From an uncultured Lachnospiraceae bacterium (GTDB lineage: Bacteria > Bacillota > Clostridia > Lachnospirales > Lachnospiraceae): 64,000 nt of DNA. The stretch is taken from the NCBI GenBank assembly GCA_947165025.1, contig CAMUYQ010000001.1, positions 248,001 through 312,000 of the forward strand. Direction: 5' to 3'. A program made the position numbers and the translations under genes. The notes below the pieces were generated by a model. The model saw only the letters and a list, made by a program, of their open reading frames with translations, did no database searches and had not been told where the DNA came from. Positions within the stretch are counted from its first letter, which is position 1. Each line of letters opens with the position of its first letter. Positions 26,163-34,447 of this stretch are shown one piece after another.

Positions 26163-26678
26163 CTATCTCTTGGAATCCGTCGATCCGAACCCTCCGTTTC
26201 GTACTTCATCAACAACATCATCAACCGTGATGCCGTAAGGCATGAATATACCCTGTGCAAAGCCTCCGCCGGCAGCAACATCAACAATCCTGCCTTCGTT
26301 GGAGTCGTTGGTTATCTTGATGAAGATGTGGCCTTCGTTGTCGGAATCATAGTAGTCACTGTCTATTACGCCTACCGTATTGTTAAGCTGAAGCCTGAAC
26401 TTAAAGCCCAGACCGCTTCTCGGGAACACCATGAGAACCCAGTCTGCCTCCATCTTCGCCCTGATCCCCGTCGGGATCTTTATCGTCTGTCCGGGCTCAA
26501 GATGAATATCAACCGGCGTATAGAAATCATATCCCGCCGATCCGCTCGTGGCCCTTTTCGGAAGCTTTATCGAATCATATACCTTCCTGACTTCGTCGTC
26601 ACTTTCCCCGAAATCGTCCTTATACGCACCCGCAAACTGCTCGTAACTTACCTTCTGGAACTGTGCTATCCTCTGCAT
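26163..26678 (-). CDS. dut: dUTP diphosphatase (trimeric dUTPase family)
   Basis: This 171-residue enzyme hydrolyses dUTP to dUMP, keeping uracil out of DNA and supplying dTMP synthesis. Conserved motifs run in order: SGSAGYDFY, PRSGLGFK, NNTVGVIDSDYYD with the catalytic Asp, and the C-terminal GGFGSTDSKR that closes over the site. About 30 extra N-terminal residues precede motif 1. AGAGG lies 7 bases before the ATG. It follows nrdD-nrdG, fitting a deoxynucleotide supply operon, but a structured element on the opposite strand separates it from nrdG. Confidence 0.9.
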   Translation of the reverse strand: MQRIAQFQKVSYEQFAGAYKDDFGESDDEVRKVYDSIKLPKRATSGSAGYDFYTPVDIHLEPGQTIKIPTGIRAKMEADWVLMVFPRSGLGFKFRLQLNNTVGVIDSDYYDSDNEGHIFIKITNDSNEGRIVDVAAGGGFAQGIFMPYGITVDDVVDEVRNGGFGSTDSKR

Positions 26679-26694
26679 GTCATACCTCTCTTTT

Positions 26695-26850
26695 TACTAA
26701 ATAAGGTGCGTGGGTATAATTGTCCCGAGAAAACCTTGTGAAGGCGTCTGCGCTTGACGAGGTATTTCACGAGTCTAGCGTCAGTTACGCCGGAACAGGA
26801 GCGCGAGCGCGTTTTCGAGGGATTATTATATCCACGCACCTTATATAGTA
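26695..26850 (+). ncRNA. Structured RNA-like element, copy 1 (unassigned family)
   Basis: The outer stem pairs 26695-26720 with 26825-26850, 25 of 26 positions. One pair is G-U on the plus strand but would be A-C on the minus strand, favouring plus-strand transcription. Inside come TCCC/GGGA, a GA/GA internal loop, GAAAAC/GTTTTC, then GGCGT/ACGCC and CTGCGC/GCGTCAG (with one bulged T) enclosing the core TTGACGAGG...CGAGTCTA, then a hairpin GGAGC-GCGA-GCGC with a GNRA loop. GTGAA (26738) can also pair with TTCAC (26766), a possible pseudoknot. Copy 2 at 51311-51451 shares the core and the architecture. The element fills the nrdG-dut gap, antisense to both genes, and abuts the nrdG stop. No plus-strand promoter was identified. 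Confidence 0.65.
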
Positions 26851-27360
26851 TTAATAGTAGTCGTCACAATACGCCACCGGCACCTCGGGGGTGTCAGAAG
26901 CGAGAGTTGCTGCAACATCAATCACGCGCTGGTTCGCGCTTCCCTTCCACAGCAGCTTAACATCCCGCTCCTCTATATGAAATTCCCCGTCCACCAGTAC
27001 GTCAATAAGCTTCATTAACGGATCCTCGTACAGGTTCTCCCATACGTCACCGGTATATAACCATATATTCTTGTTCGGGAACTTTTCTCTTATTTCCTGT
27101 GCGAGCGCCTTCACGTCCGGATAATTGCTGCAGTACATCGGATCCCCGCCCGAGAAAGTTATCCCGCTGATGTAGGGTTTCCGAAGTTCGGCAAATATCT
27201 CTTCTTTGGCATCTTCATCGAACGGAATGCCACCGTTTGCATCCCATGTCGACGGATTCTGACAGCCTTCACAGCAATGAGAACATCCCGCAACCCAGAG
27301 AACGACTCGAAGCCCGTCACCGTTGAGCATGTCGTCCTTCGTGATATTATGATATCTCAT
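26851..27360 (-). CDS. nrdG: Anaerobic ribonucleoside-triphosphate reductase activating protein
   Basis: This 169-residue radical SAM enzyme generates the glycyl radical on NrdD. The 4Fe-4S site is C26-x3-C30-x2-C33 in GCSHCCEGCQNP, followed by a TFSGGDP motif for SAM binding. Its ATG overlaps the nrdD stop as TAATG. Small size and context make the activase assignment firm. Confidence 0.95.
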   Translation of the reverse strand: MRYHNITKDDMLNGDGLRVVLWVAGCSHCCEGCQNPSTWDANGGIPFDEDAKEEIFAELRKPYISGITFSGGDPMYCSNYPDVKALAQEIREKFPNKNIWLYTGDVWENLYEDPLMKLIDVLVDGEFHIEERDVKLLWKGSANQRVIDVAATLASDTPEVPVAYCDDYY

Positions 27361-29561
27361 TACATGCTCTTCCTTTCAGCTATCTCAGCCATCTTGGCGT
27401 CATTCAGACGTGTATCTCCGTGTACTCTCGAATATGACAGGTATCCGTTCATACGGTCGATCTTTGTAAGATTACGGCTGCCGCACTTGGGGCAGACATC
27501 CATTTCAAGTTCCTGGTGTCCGCAGTCATCGCAGTATGCAAGCGACATATTGACACCTTCATACAGTCCCATGTCCATTGCCCTGTTGATCAGGGTCCTG
27601 ATAGCCCCGAGATTGTAATCGATCGGGTAACGAACATACTGTATCTTGCCGCCGTTCGAAAGTTCCCAGAACCTGTATTCGCTGTCCTGTTTCTCGATCG
27701 GAGTGATATCCTCGGTAACATGGCAGTGGAAACTGTTGCTGACATATTCACGGTCCGAAACGTTCTCGACTATTCCGTACTTCTTGCGGAACTGCTTGAC
27801 CTGAAGACCGCACAGATTTTCCGCAGGTGTTCCGTAGATTGCGTAGAGGTTTCCGTCCTCTTCCTTGAACTCCTGGATCTTGCTGTTGATATATTCAAGT
27901 ACCTCGAGGGCGAACTGGCCGTCCTCATATAATGATTTTCCGTTGTAAAGTTCCTGAAGTTCATTAAGTGCCGTGATACCGAACGATGCGGTCGCATATT
28001 TAAGAAGCGGTTTGATCTTGTCGGTAAGCTTCAAATGGCCCTGATAAAATCCTCCCTCGCAGTACGCAAGCGGATTGGTTGAGGCTCTCATCTCGCCGAG
28101 GTACGCATATGTTCTGATGTGCAGCTGTCTTATCAGGTTCAGGTAGTAATCAAGTACAGAGTAGAACTCTTTTGATTCCTGGCGCGACTTAGCAAGAATC
28201 ATCGGAAGGTTTAATGAAACCGCTCCGATATTGAATCTTCCGACAAATACAGGCACATCATCGTCATCAGCCGGATGCATTCCGCCGCGCTCATACCACG
28301 GTGACAGGAACGCCCTGCAGCCCATAGGGGAAATGATCTTACCGTAGCGCTTGTACATCGAAGCGATGTAGCCTTTGCCCGTAAGTGAGAGCCAGTCGGG
28401 ATACATCGTCTTGCTGGAGCACCTTACACCTGCCTCGAACACATCCTCAAGCTCTTTGCCCGGTCCGTGAAGGTTCTCATCATATAAGAAAACGATCTTC
28501 GGGAACAGAACCGGCTTCTTGCACTCTTTCTTGCCCTGGCCCTTTCGTCTGACCTCGAGCATGGTGATCGTCGCCATCTTCTCAAACTTCTTTGTTCCCG
28601 TACCCGCTGTTACCGTTATGAACGGATAATCACCTCTCGATGATGCAACGGTATTGAACTTGTATTCCCAGCCCTGGAAGCCCTGTTCAAAATCACGCTG
28701 AACGTCCTTCTCTGCCTCCTCAATGGCTCTATCTTCATCTATGCCGAGATTTTTGTACTTCTCTATATATTTCGTGTAACTCTTCTGTGCGTATGGCTCG
28801 AGGATAAGATCGACCGAAGGTACCGTAAATCCGCCATACTGCTGGCTGGCAGCTGACAGGACGATATCTCCGATAACATCGAACGCAACATCAAGCGTCT
28901 TCGGCTCGTTATACCAGATGTTACCCATCTCAAAACCGCCGCGAAGCACGTTCTCGACGTCAAACAGGCAGCAGTTCATCGTGTCACGTCTGGCAGACAT
29001 GTCATGGATATAGATATATCCGTCCCTGCAGGCCTGGATCTCTTCGGTTGTCAGGAAAAACTTCTGATACAGTTCCTTGTTGAACTGGTTAAAGATAAGA
29101 CTTCTCTTTGTTGACACAAGCGCGGAATCCGTGTTGGCATTCTCCTTATCGCCGACATACATGATAGACTGGCTCTTCATGTAGACGTCATCGAGCATCC
29201 TGACGAAATCCTGCTTGTAGTTACGATAGTCCCTGTAGCTCTTTGCCACTATGGGCTTAACTTCCTCAAGTGCAGATTCAACGATATTATGCATTATCGG
29301 GATGGGGATCTCGTCGGCATCAAGCTCGTTGACACGGTCTACGACCTTCTGACATATGAAAGCCTTTTCCTCTTCCGAAAACTTGGTAAGAGCCCTGTAT
29401 GCGGACTTGCCTACAGCATCGACAACCTTCTGGACGTTAAAATCCTCGTGGGTTCCGTCCTTCTTGATCATCTTGACCGGTTTTGCCGGCTTGTAAAGCG
29501 ATGCGTAGTCAACGCTTTCGGTCTCTTTCTTAGAATCAACTTCCGTTGTCAAAACAGCCAT
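27360..29561 (-). CDS. nrdD: Anaerobic (class III) ribonucleoside-triphosphate reductase
   Basis: This 733-residue enzyme reduces ribonucleotides to deoxyribonucleotides without oxygen. An N-terminal ATP-cone (from MIKKDGTHEDF) gives allosteric control. The C-terminus has the zinc site C677, C680, C690, C693 and the glycyl radical G706 in RMNGYLS. Because the radical is destroyed by O2, this supports an anaerobic lifestyle. The gene heads the nrdD-nrdG(-dut) operon, and candidate NrdR boxes lie in its promoter. Confidence 0.97.
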   Translation of the reverse strand: MAVLTTEVDSKKETESVDYASLYKPAKPVKMIKKDGTHEDFNVQKVVDAVGKSAYRALTKFSEEEKAFICQKVVDRVNELDADEIPIPIMHNIVESALEEVKPIVAKSYRDYRNYKQDFVRMLDDVYMKSQSIMYVGDKENANTDSALVSTKRSLIFNQFNKELYQKFFLTTEEIQACRDGYIYIHDMSARRDTMNCCLFDVENVLRGGFEMGNIWYNEPKTLDVAFDVIGDIVLSAASQQYGGFTVPSVDLILEPYAQKSYTKYIEKYKNLGIDEDRAIEEAEKDVQRDFEQGFQGWEYKFNTVASSRGDYPFITVTAGTGTKKFEKMATITMLEVRRKGQGKKECKKPVLFPKIVFLYDENLHGPGKELEDVFEAGVRCSSKTMYPDWLSLTGKGYIASMYKRYGKIISPMGCRAFLSPWYERGGMHPADDDDVPVFVGRFNIGAVSLNLPMILAKSRQESKEFYSVLDYYLNLIRQLHIRTYAYLGEMRASTNPLAYCEGGFYQGHLKLTDKIKPLLKYATASFGITALNELQELYNGKSLYEDGQFALEVLEYINSKIQEFKEEDGNLYAIYGTPAENLCGLQVKQFRKKYGIVENVSDREYVSNSFHCHVTEDITPIEKQDSEYRFWELSNGGKIQYVRYPIDYNLGAIRTLINRAMDMGLYEGVNMSLAYCDDCGHQELEMDVCPKCGSRNLTKIDRMNGYLSYSRVHGDTRLNDAKMAEIAERKSM

Positions 29562-29586
29562 ATTATCCTCCCGAAGTGCCTTAAAA

Positions 29587-29632
29587 AAACAATATCTTGT
29601 ATCAGTATTAATAATTTACCACTAGATAATGT
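29587..29632 (-). promoter_or_regulatory. Candidate pair of NrdR boxes upstream of nrdD
   Basis: Box 1 (29587-29602) reads CAATATCTTG at its centre and fits the NrdR consensus acaCwAtATaTwGtgt at nearly all informative positions. Box 2 (29617-29632) is weaker (about 11 of 16). They start 30 bases apart, close to three helical turns, which is the spacing NrdR usually uses. They cover the spacer and start-site region of the nrdD promoter. Confidence 0.5.
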
Positions 29633-29642
29633 TGACTGTCAA
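29613..29642 (-). promoter_or_regulatory. Promoter of nrdD
   Basis: On the minus strand a perfect -35 TTGACA (29637-29642) is followed after 18 bases by TAAATT (29613-29618). Its -35 overlaps by one base with the -35 of the divergent plus-strand gene, forming the palindrome TTGACTGTCAA. Confidence 0.55.
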
Positions 29643-29660
29643 TGTAAAATTTGTAATAAT
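29632..29660 (+). promoter_or_regulatory. Promoter of the AP2/HNH-like gene
   Basis: A -35 TTGACT (29632-29637) and a -10 AATAAT (29655-29660) are separated by 17 bases, back to back with the nrdD promoter. Confidence 0.5.
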
Positions 29661-29717
29661 AGATACGTCGTGTAATACAAACAATTTTTAAATAAGATAA
29701 GACAGAGAGGTACCAAA

Positions 29718-30506
29718 ATGGCACTTGCCGGAGCATTCAAAGCCACACTCAAGAACGGTAAAACGTACTACAGAAGTTCCGTTACATACCGTAACAAACA
29801 CATCAGTCTCGGAAGCTACGACACTGAGGAGAAGGCCCACGCGGCATACAAGGTGGCCAAGGATATAATCGCCAATAATGCCATTACGATCGACGCGTAC
29901 CGTATGGATACGCCTCTTGATTTCGACAAGTTCGTTACCGTGATCAATTTCAGGGACAACAATGTTTACATCAAGAACCCGATCTATCTTGAGAAGACAT
30001 ACTTCTCCTACTATCTGACTCCCTCTGTCATATTCAAGTTTGATATAGACGATCTGTTCTATTTTGCATCACACAAGATAAGCAGGAGAAACGGACATCT
30101 GTGGGTAGCAGACTATGGCATGCAGGTCAACCTCTACAGCAGATACGGGATCAAGCCCCATGCTGTTTTAAACCGCGACTACAGATTCATAAACGGGGAC
30201 CGTTATGACTTCAGATATGACAATATAGAGATAATCAACCGATATACGGGCGTGTATGCGGTAAAAAGAAGCGTATATACTAAGTACAGCGCCCGGATAC
30301 TCGTTAACGGACTGTATACTATAGGAACATACGATACGGAGACCGAGGCGGCCATCGCATATAACAAGGCAGCCGACATAATCAAGAAAGCGCGCCCTAA
30401 CAAGAACTTCAGGCAGAACTACATAGAATCGCTGTCGGCAAAGGAATACGCGCTCATGTACATCAAAGTTCCGATATCCGACAGGATATTTGCCGACTTC
30501 ACGTAA
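29718..30506 (+). CDS. AP2-domain protein derived from an AP2-HNH homing endonuclease
   Basis: This 262-residue protein carries two AP2-like DNA-binding segments: residues 17-52 (YRSSVTYRNKHISLGSYDT) and 188-222 (YSARILVNGLYTIGTYDT). Between them, residues 145-175 resemble the HNH nuclease of AP2-HNH homing endonucleases (RFINGDRYDFRYDNIEI, compare DHINGDxxDNRxxNL). The catalytic His is replaced (D154-Y155), so nuclease activity is unlikely. A good RBS (GAGAGG) precedes the ATG. No intron or mobile element is seen around it. It may be a domesticated DNA-binding regulator. It is divergent from nrdD and shares its promoter region. Confidence 0.7.
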   Translation: MALAGAFKATLKNGKTYYRSSVTYRNKHISLGSYDTEEKAHAAYKVAKDIIANNAITIDAYRMDTPLDFDKFVTVINFRDNNVYIKNPIYLEKTYFSYYLTPSVIFKFDIDDLFYFASHKISRRNGHLWVADYGMQVNLYSRYGIKPHAVLNRDYRFINGDRYDFRYDNIEIINRYTGVYAVKRSVYTKYSARILVNGLYTIGTYDTETEAAIAYNKAADIIKKARPNKNFRQNYIESLSAKEYALMYIKVPISDRIFADFT

Positions 30507-30525
30507 ATCGGCGAAATAAGCGAAC

Positions 30526-30560
30526 AAAAAGGCGATCATGCACTGCATGATCGCCTTTAT
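30526..30560. terminator. Bidirectional terminator between convergent genes
   Basis: GGCGATCATGC (30531-30541) pairs perfectly with GCATGATCGCC (30545-30555) around a 3-base loop. A-rich sequence lies before it and T-rich sequence after it, so it can end both the plus-strand AP2 gene and the minus-strand SleB-like gene. Confidence 0.9.
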
Positions 30561-30571
30561 TATTTCTGTGA

Positions 30572-31321
30572 TTATTTATAGAACGAATGTGATCCGTGTC
30601 TGAACAGATATTTCTTGTCACCCCAGATCTTCGCATTACTCTTCTGGAAGTAGATCGCACCCTGCGAATCATCCTGTCCCATCAGTGCATTGATAACCGC
30701 CTTCTTCGTGACGCTGTCGGCATCAGTAACCTTATATGCTCCGTTACCGATAGGATCAAACTGTCCCTCTGCCATAATGACTGACATTATATCATCGCCC
30801 CATATACCCGTGTTAACGCGGTTGAGGACAACGTTGGCAACAAGGGTCCTGCCTTCCATATCTTCACAGCCCGCTTCACACTGCACGAGTCTTTCAAGAA
30901 CATCAAGAGTCTCGGGTGAGTATACTCTCGAAAGATCAACGTTAAAATCATTTGTTGCAACAAACTGCGTTACCTTCTCCTCAACGAGTTCGGGAAGGCC
31001 AGCCTGTCCATTTACAACCTCATCCGGCTCTTCTTCGCCCTCTTCCTCATTATAGTATTCATCGAACGAAGCAAGTACTTCTTCATCCTCAAGTATATCA
31101 GACGAAGACAGACTTCCGAGTACCGATCCGTATTCAATTGTCCTTGCCCTCGATACGGTTATAGTGTCATCTGCCGCTTCGTTTACAACTCTTGATGAAG
31201 GGTCAACGAAAAAGCTGACACAAAGCAGAACCGCACCGCCGAGAACGCTTACACACCACAGATGAGTATCAATATTGACATTCTTCATAATGGAGATGAA
31301 GCGCTTTAACATGTTGAACAT
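30572..31321 (-). CDS. SleB-type cell wall hydrolase, membrane anchored
   Basis: This 249-residue protein has one N-terminal membrane helix (about 22-38) and an acidic linker. Its C-terminal SleB/hydrolase_2 domain (from about residue 130) includes LVQCEAGCEDMEGRTLVANVVLNR, which here spans the catalytic Glu region, and IYFQKSNAKIW. The family cleaves peptidoglycan glycan strands. Members function in spore cortex lysis but also in vegetative wall turnover, and no spore gene is nearby. The ATG at 31321 after GAGGAG is preferred over a GTG six bases earlier. Confidence 0.85.
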   Translation of the reverse strand: MFNMLKRFISIMKNVNIDTHLWCVSVLGGAVLLCVSFFVDPSSRVVNEAADDTITVSRARTIEYGSVLGSLSSSDILEDEEVLASFDEYYNEEEGEEEPDEVVNGQAGLPELVEEKVTQFVATNDFNVDLSRVYSPETLDVLERLVQCEAGCEDMEGRTLVANVVLNRVNTGIWGDDIMSVIMAEGQFDPIGNGAYKVTDADSVTKKAVINALMGQDDSQGAIYFQKSNAKIWGDKKYLFRHGSHSFYK

Positions 31322-31358
31322 AAACACTCCTCAGTCAAATGCCTATAATGCGTTGTGT

Positions 31359-31388
31359 ATTTTAGCATATGTTATTACAAAGTGTCAA
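31359..31388 (-). promoter_or_regulatory. Promoter of the SleB-like gene
   Basis: A perfect -35 TTGACA (31383-31388), an 18-base spacer and TAAAAT (31359-31364), with TGC giving an extended -10. It overlaps the stop region of the GH25 gene by only a few bases. Confidence 0.65.
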
Positions 31389-31390
31389 AT

Positions 31391-32584
31391 TTATTTCTGT
31401 TCGTAGTTGATAAAACACATATCCAGATTGATATCGCCTGTTATTCCTTCTATCTGTCCCTTCTTACTGTACTGCCACATGCTGAATCTGTAGGGATAAT
31501 CTGTAGGTGTATCGTAATCGGCAAGCCAGACATCATAATCGGTCAGCTCCTCAAGATCGAGTCCGGCTATGAGCATCTCTTTACTCGCATATATGATAGG
31601 TTTGAAGCCGTATCCTTTTACAGTTTCGCAAAATGATTTAACAACAGCTGTTCTTTCTTTGCTTGTGAGCTTGTCGGTCCTGGCCTCATCGTTCTCAACT
31701 TTTTCAATATCGATTGCTATCGGATATTTGACGTTAAATCCAGAAACCGCGCCCACAATATAGTTTGCCTCTTCAACAGCCTCGGTCTCATTGATGGCCT
31801 GCGAGTAGAAATATGCGCCTACCTGTATACCCGCGACCTTCGCATTCTGGGCATATTCAACAAACTTCTCGTCAAGCTCGATCTTTCCCGTTCCATATCC
31901 GCGGCTTCCGAGACGGAGCATCGCAAATGCTACTCCGCTGTCCTTAAGTTTCATAAAATCAACCGTCCCGTTGTATTTGGAAAGATCGACACCTTTTATC
32001 GATTCCCTCTTGTTACCCTTATATGTAAGGATACCGTTTTCGTTTGTGAGATTATCATTTTCAAAGTCGTAATCATTCTTAGACACATCTTTTAAGAGCT
32101 CATACAGCTTCTTCTTGCCTTTGTCATCCGTGATCGCAATATATTTTTCCCTGTCGTAATTCTCATCGTTTTCTGAATCCTTGTTAAGCGATCCTTCTCC
32201 CTCGCCGTTATCATCGCGTTTACTCTTCTCGGTTGAAGAATCGGCAGTACTGTCTGTCTCCTCTTCATCCTTCTTCTCGGGATCCTTGTAAGGCGTCAGC
32301 TCTCCCTCTTCTTCTTTTTCAACGGGCCTGGTCTTCTTCTCATCCTTCCAGAATTCAAGTTCGCCTGATGTTATATTACGGCTGTCCTTTAAAAAATCTT
32401 CCTCCTCCTTCTCGGTCTCATTCTTGGCAGTTGTCGGTTTGGAAGTCTCCGGTGTATCCGAGTTGACATACAGTATGACAAGGAACAGAAGGATAACAAG
32501 CGATGCCGCTGCCACACACATGGCAACCGTTTTCTGATATGATCTGTTGTCATCACGATCGTCGTTATAAAAATTTGAAGCCAT
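31391..32584 (-). CDS. Glycoside hydrolase family 25 (lysozyme-like) membrane protein
   Basis: This 397-residue protein has a cytoplasmic N-terminus rich in Asp and Arg, one transmembrane helix (about 20-40) and a long Lys/Glu/Asp-rich linker (45-160). The GH25 domain starts at KGVDLSKYNG (D200) and continues through VAFAMLRLG, GAYFYSQA and the catalytic-type IAIDIE. GH25 enzymes hydrolyse the MurNAc-GlcNAc bond of peptidoglycan, and this one would act on the outer face while anchored. It precedes the SleB-like gene, which has its own promoter. Confidence 0.9.
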   Translation of the reverse strand: MASNFYNDDRDDNRSYQKTVAMCVAAASLVILLFLVILYVNSDTPETSKPTTAKNETEKEEEDFLKDSRNITSGELEFWKDEKKTRPVEKEEEGELTPYKDPEKKDEEETDSTADSSTEKSKRDDNGEGEGSLNKDSENDENYDREKYIAITDDKGKKKLYELLKDVSKNDYDFENDNLTNENGILTYKGNKRESIKGVDLSKYNGTVDFMKLKDSGVAFAMLRLGSRGYGTGKIELDEKFVEYAQNAKVAGIQVGAYFYSQAINETEAVEEANYIVGAVSGFNVKYPIAIDIEKVENDEARTDKLTSKERTAVVKSFCETVKGYGFKPIIYASKEMLIAGLDLEELTDYDVWLADYDTPTDYPYRFSMWQYSKKGQIEGITGDINLDMCFINYEQK

Positions 32585-32644
32585 AACGATGTACCCCGTT
32601 TAATGATTTTGACCGAAGGTCATAATTATGATAAAAATAGTCTT

Positions 32645-33646
32645 ATGAAATCTACGCGTATATTAATGATATCAGTAATAATGCTTCTTGCATCCGCACT
32701 TGCGGGATGCGGCAGAGCCGCGCACATAACAAAAAGTGCGCTGTTCTTTGACACCGTGGTATCCGTTGAGTTGTATGGTGATGATGAATCCGCACTATCC
32801 GCTATCGCAGATGAATGCATGAAAATGTGCGGTCATTATCAGGAGCTCTTTGACAGGCACACGGCCGGAAGCGATATCGCACGTATAAACGAAAACAGCG
32901 GCCAGGCGGTCAAAGTCGATCCCGACACGGCAGAGCTGATATCAAAAGCGCTTGAATACTCTTTACTTTCAAACGGAGAATACGATATAACGATCGCTCC
33001 GGTATCGGACCTGTGGGATTTTCACGAAGGTGGCAATACAATTCCCGATAAGGACCGGCTTGAAAAAGCCTGCCGTCTCGTCGACCACAACAATGTATCG
33101 GTTGATACTTCGGCTTCAACAGTCACCCTTCTGACTGAAGGTTCGGCGATAGATGTCGGAGGTGCGGCAAAAGGATTTGTCGCAGACAGGATCGCATCAT
33201 ATCTCAGGGGCCGATCGATAACGGGCGCTATTATAAATATGGGCGGCGATATGTATCTGCTCGGTCACAAGAGCGATAACAAGCCTTTCAATATCGGGAT
33301 AAACGATCCGTTCAACGAAGGGCAATGTGTTATGTCCGTCAGTGTTTCGGATATGGCCGTCGCAACAAGCGGTACATACGAGCGAATGTTCATAAAGGAT
33401 GGAGTCAGGTATCACCATATTCTCGATCCCGCAACCGGGATGAGTGCCGATACCGATATCGAATCAGTTACGGTCATAACAAAAAATGCTCTCGATTCCG
33501 ACTGCCTGTGCACCGTTTGTCTTCTGCTCGGATCGGATGAAGCACTTAAGCTCATCGGATCGATACCTGATACCGAAGTTATCATGATATTGACTGATTC
33601 TTCTATTGTAATGTCTGAAGGTGCATCAGACTATATCACACATTGA
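32645..33646 (+). CDS. apbE: FAD:protein FMN transferase ApbE, lipoprotein
   Basis: This 333-residue protein attaches FMN covalently to Thr residues of exported or membrane flavoproteins. The signal ends in a lipobox (SALAGC). The body shows the ApbE signatures SGEYDITIAPVSDLW and AIDVGGAAKGFVADR, and the C-terminal TSGTYERMF region. The gene lies tail to tail (11-base overlap) with rnfB. RnfG and RnfD of that operon carry the FMN attachment motifs, so they are the likely substrates. The start is uncertain: an ATG at 32603 would add 14 residues before the signal peptide, and neither start has a strong RBS. Confidence 0.92.
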   Translation: MKSTRILMISVIMLLASALAGCGRAAHITKSALFFDTVVSVELYGDDESALSAIADECMKMCGHYQELFDRHTAGSDIARINENSGQAVKVDPDTAELISKALEYSLLSNGEYDITIAPVSDLWDFHEGGNTIPDKDRLEKACRLVDHNNVSVDTSASTVTLLTEGSAIDVGGAAKGFVADRIASYLRGRSITGAIINMGGDMYLLGHKSDNKPFNIGINDPFNEGQCVMSVSVSDMAVATSGTYERMFIKDGVRYHHILDPATGMSADTDIESVTVITKNALDSDCLCTVCLLLGSDEALKLIGSIPDTEVIMILTDSSIVMSEGASDYITH

Positions 33647-34433
33647 TGATCTTCTTCGGACACTTTTCGGCGCAGGCACCGCATCTTGTACACTTGTCAT
33701 AATCTATATGAGCAACATTGTCGGTAACCGTTATCGCTCCGTATTCACATGTCTTGACACAGAGCGCACAGCCGACGCATCCGGCCTTGCATGCCTTCAT
33801 CGTAATGTTTCCCTTATCCTTTGACGAACATGCAACTCTGACGTTGGCATCGTAAGGCACAAGCTCGATCAGTCCCATCGGACATGCATTTACGCACTTG
33901 CCGCACGATCCGCATCTTTCAGGATCGATAACGGCAACCCCGTCAAGTATCTGTATCGCATCATTATCACATACCCGCTGACACGATCCGAATCCGAGAC
34001 ATCCGTAATTACATGCCTTGCTTCCTTTTCCGGGAGCCATCGCAGCACTCCTGCAGTCGGAAGGACCCGAATAATCATAATTCTCACCTGCAACATCGCA
34101 TGTTCCGTTACACTTTACAAATGCGACTCTTTTGACGAAGTTTGAGGCATCCACTCCCATGATCGCAGCGATCTCATCCGCAACCTTTTTACCTCCGACG
34201 GGACATCCTGACACTTCCGCTTCGCCGTTTACAATGGCAGCTGCCAGGCCCGAGCATCCGGGGAAGCCGCATCCGCCGCAGTTGTTACCGGGAAGCGCGG
34301 CAAGAACAGCCTCTTCCTTCTCATTTACCTCAACCGCAAACTTCTTGGCAAATACGCTTAAGAATATGCTGATAAGCAGTCCGCAGCCGGCTACCGTTGA
34401 TACCGATATGATAATACCTTCCAAATCCATCAT
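33636..34433 (-). CDS. rnfB: Rnf complex subunit B (iron-sulfur protein)
   Basis: This 265-residue subunit has an N-terminal membrane helix and a first 4Fe-4S motif NCGGCGFPGC. Several ferredoxin-type Cys clusters follow, including CGSCGKCVNACP, CVGCALCVKTC and CTRCGACAEKCP. RnfB is regarded as the entry point for electrons from reduced ferredoxin. It is the last gene of rnfCDGEAB, the gene order typical of Clostridia, and its end overlaps the convergent apbE gene. Confidence 0.96.
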   Translation of the reverse strand: MMDLEGIIISVSTVAGCGLLISIFLSVFAKKFAVEVNEKEEAVLAALPGNNCGGCGFPGCSGLAAAIVNGEAEVSGCPVGGKKVADEIAAIMGVDASNFVKRVAFVKCNGTCDVAGENYDYSGPSDCRSAAMAPGKGSKACNYGCLGFGSCQRVCDNDAIQILDGVAVIDPERCGSCGKCVNACPMGLIELVPYDANVRVACSSKDKGNITMKACKAGCVGCALCVKTCEYGAITVTDNVAHIDYDKCTRCGACAEKCPKKIINV

Positions 34434-34447
34434 GGTCTCCTTAAGGT

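Noticed and set aside
26695-26850. Miniature inverted-repeat transposable element
   Set aside because: The two related copies have different outer-stem sequences, whereas a transposon would keep its terminal repeats. Conservation is in the inner core and in pairing, and no target duplication is evident.
30572-32584. Sporulation locus based on the SleB-like hydrolase
   Set aside because: SleB-type domains also serve vegetative wall turnover. No other spore gene is present, so sporulation is not claimed.
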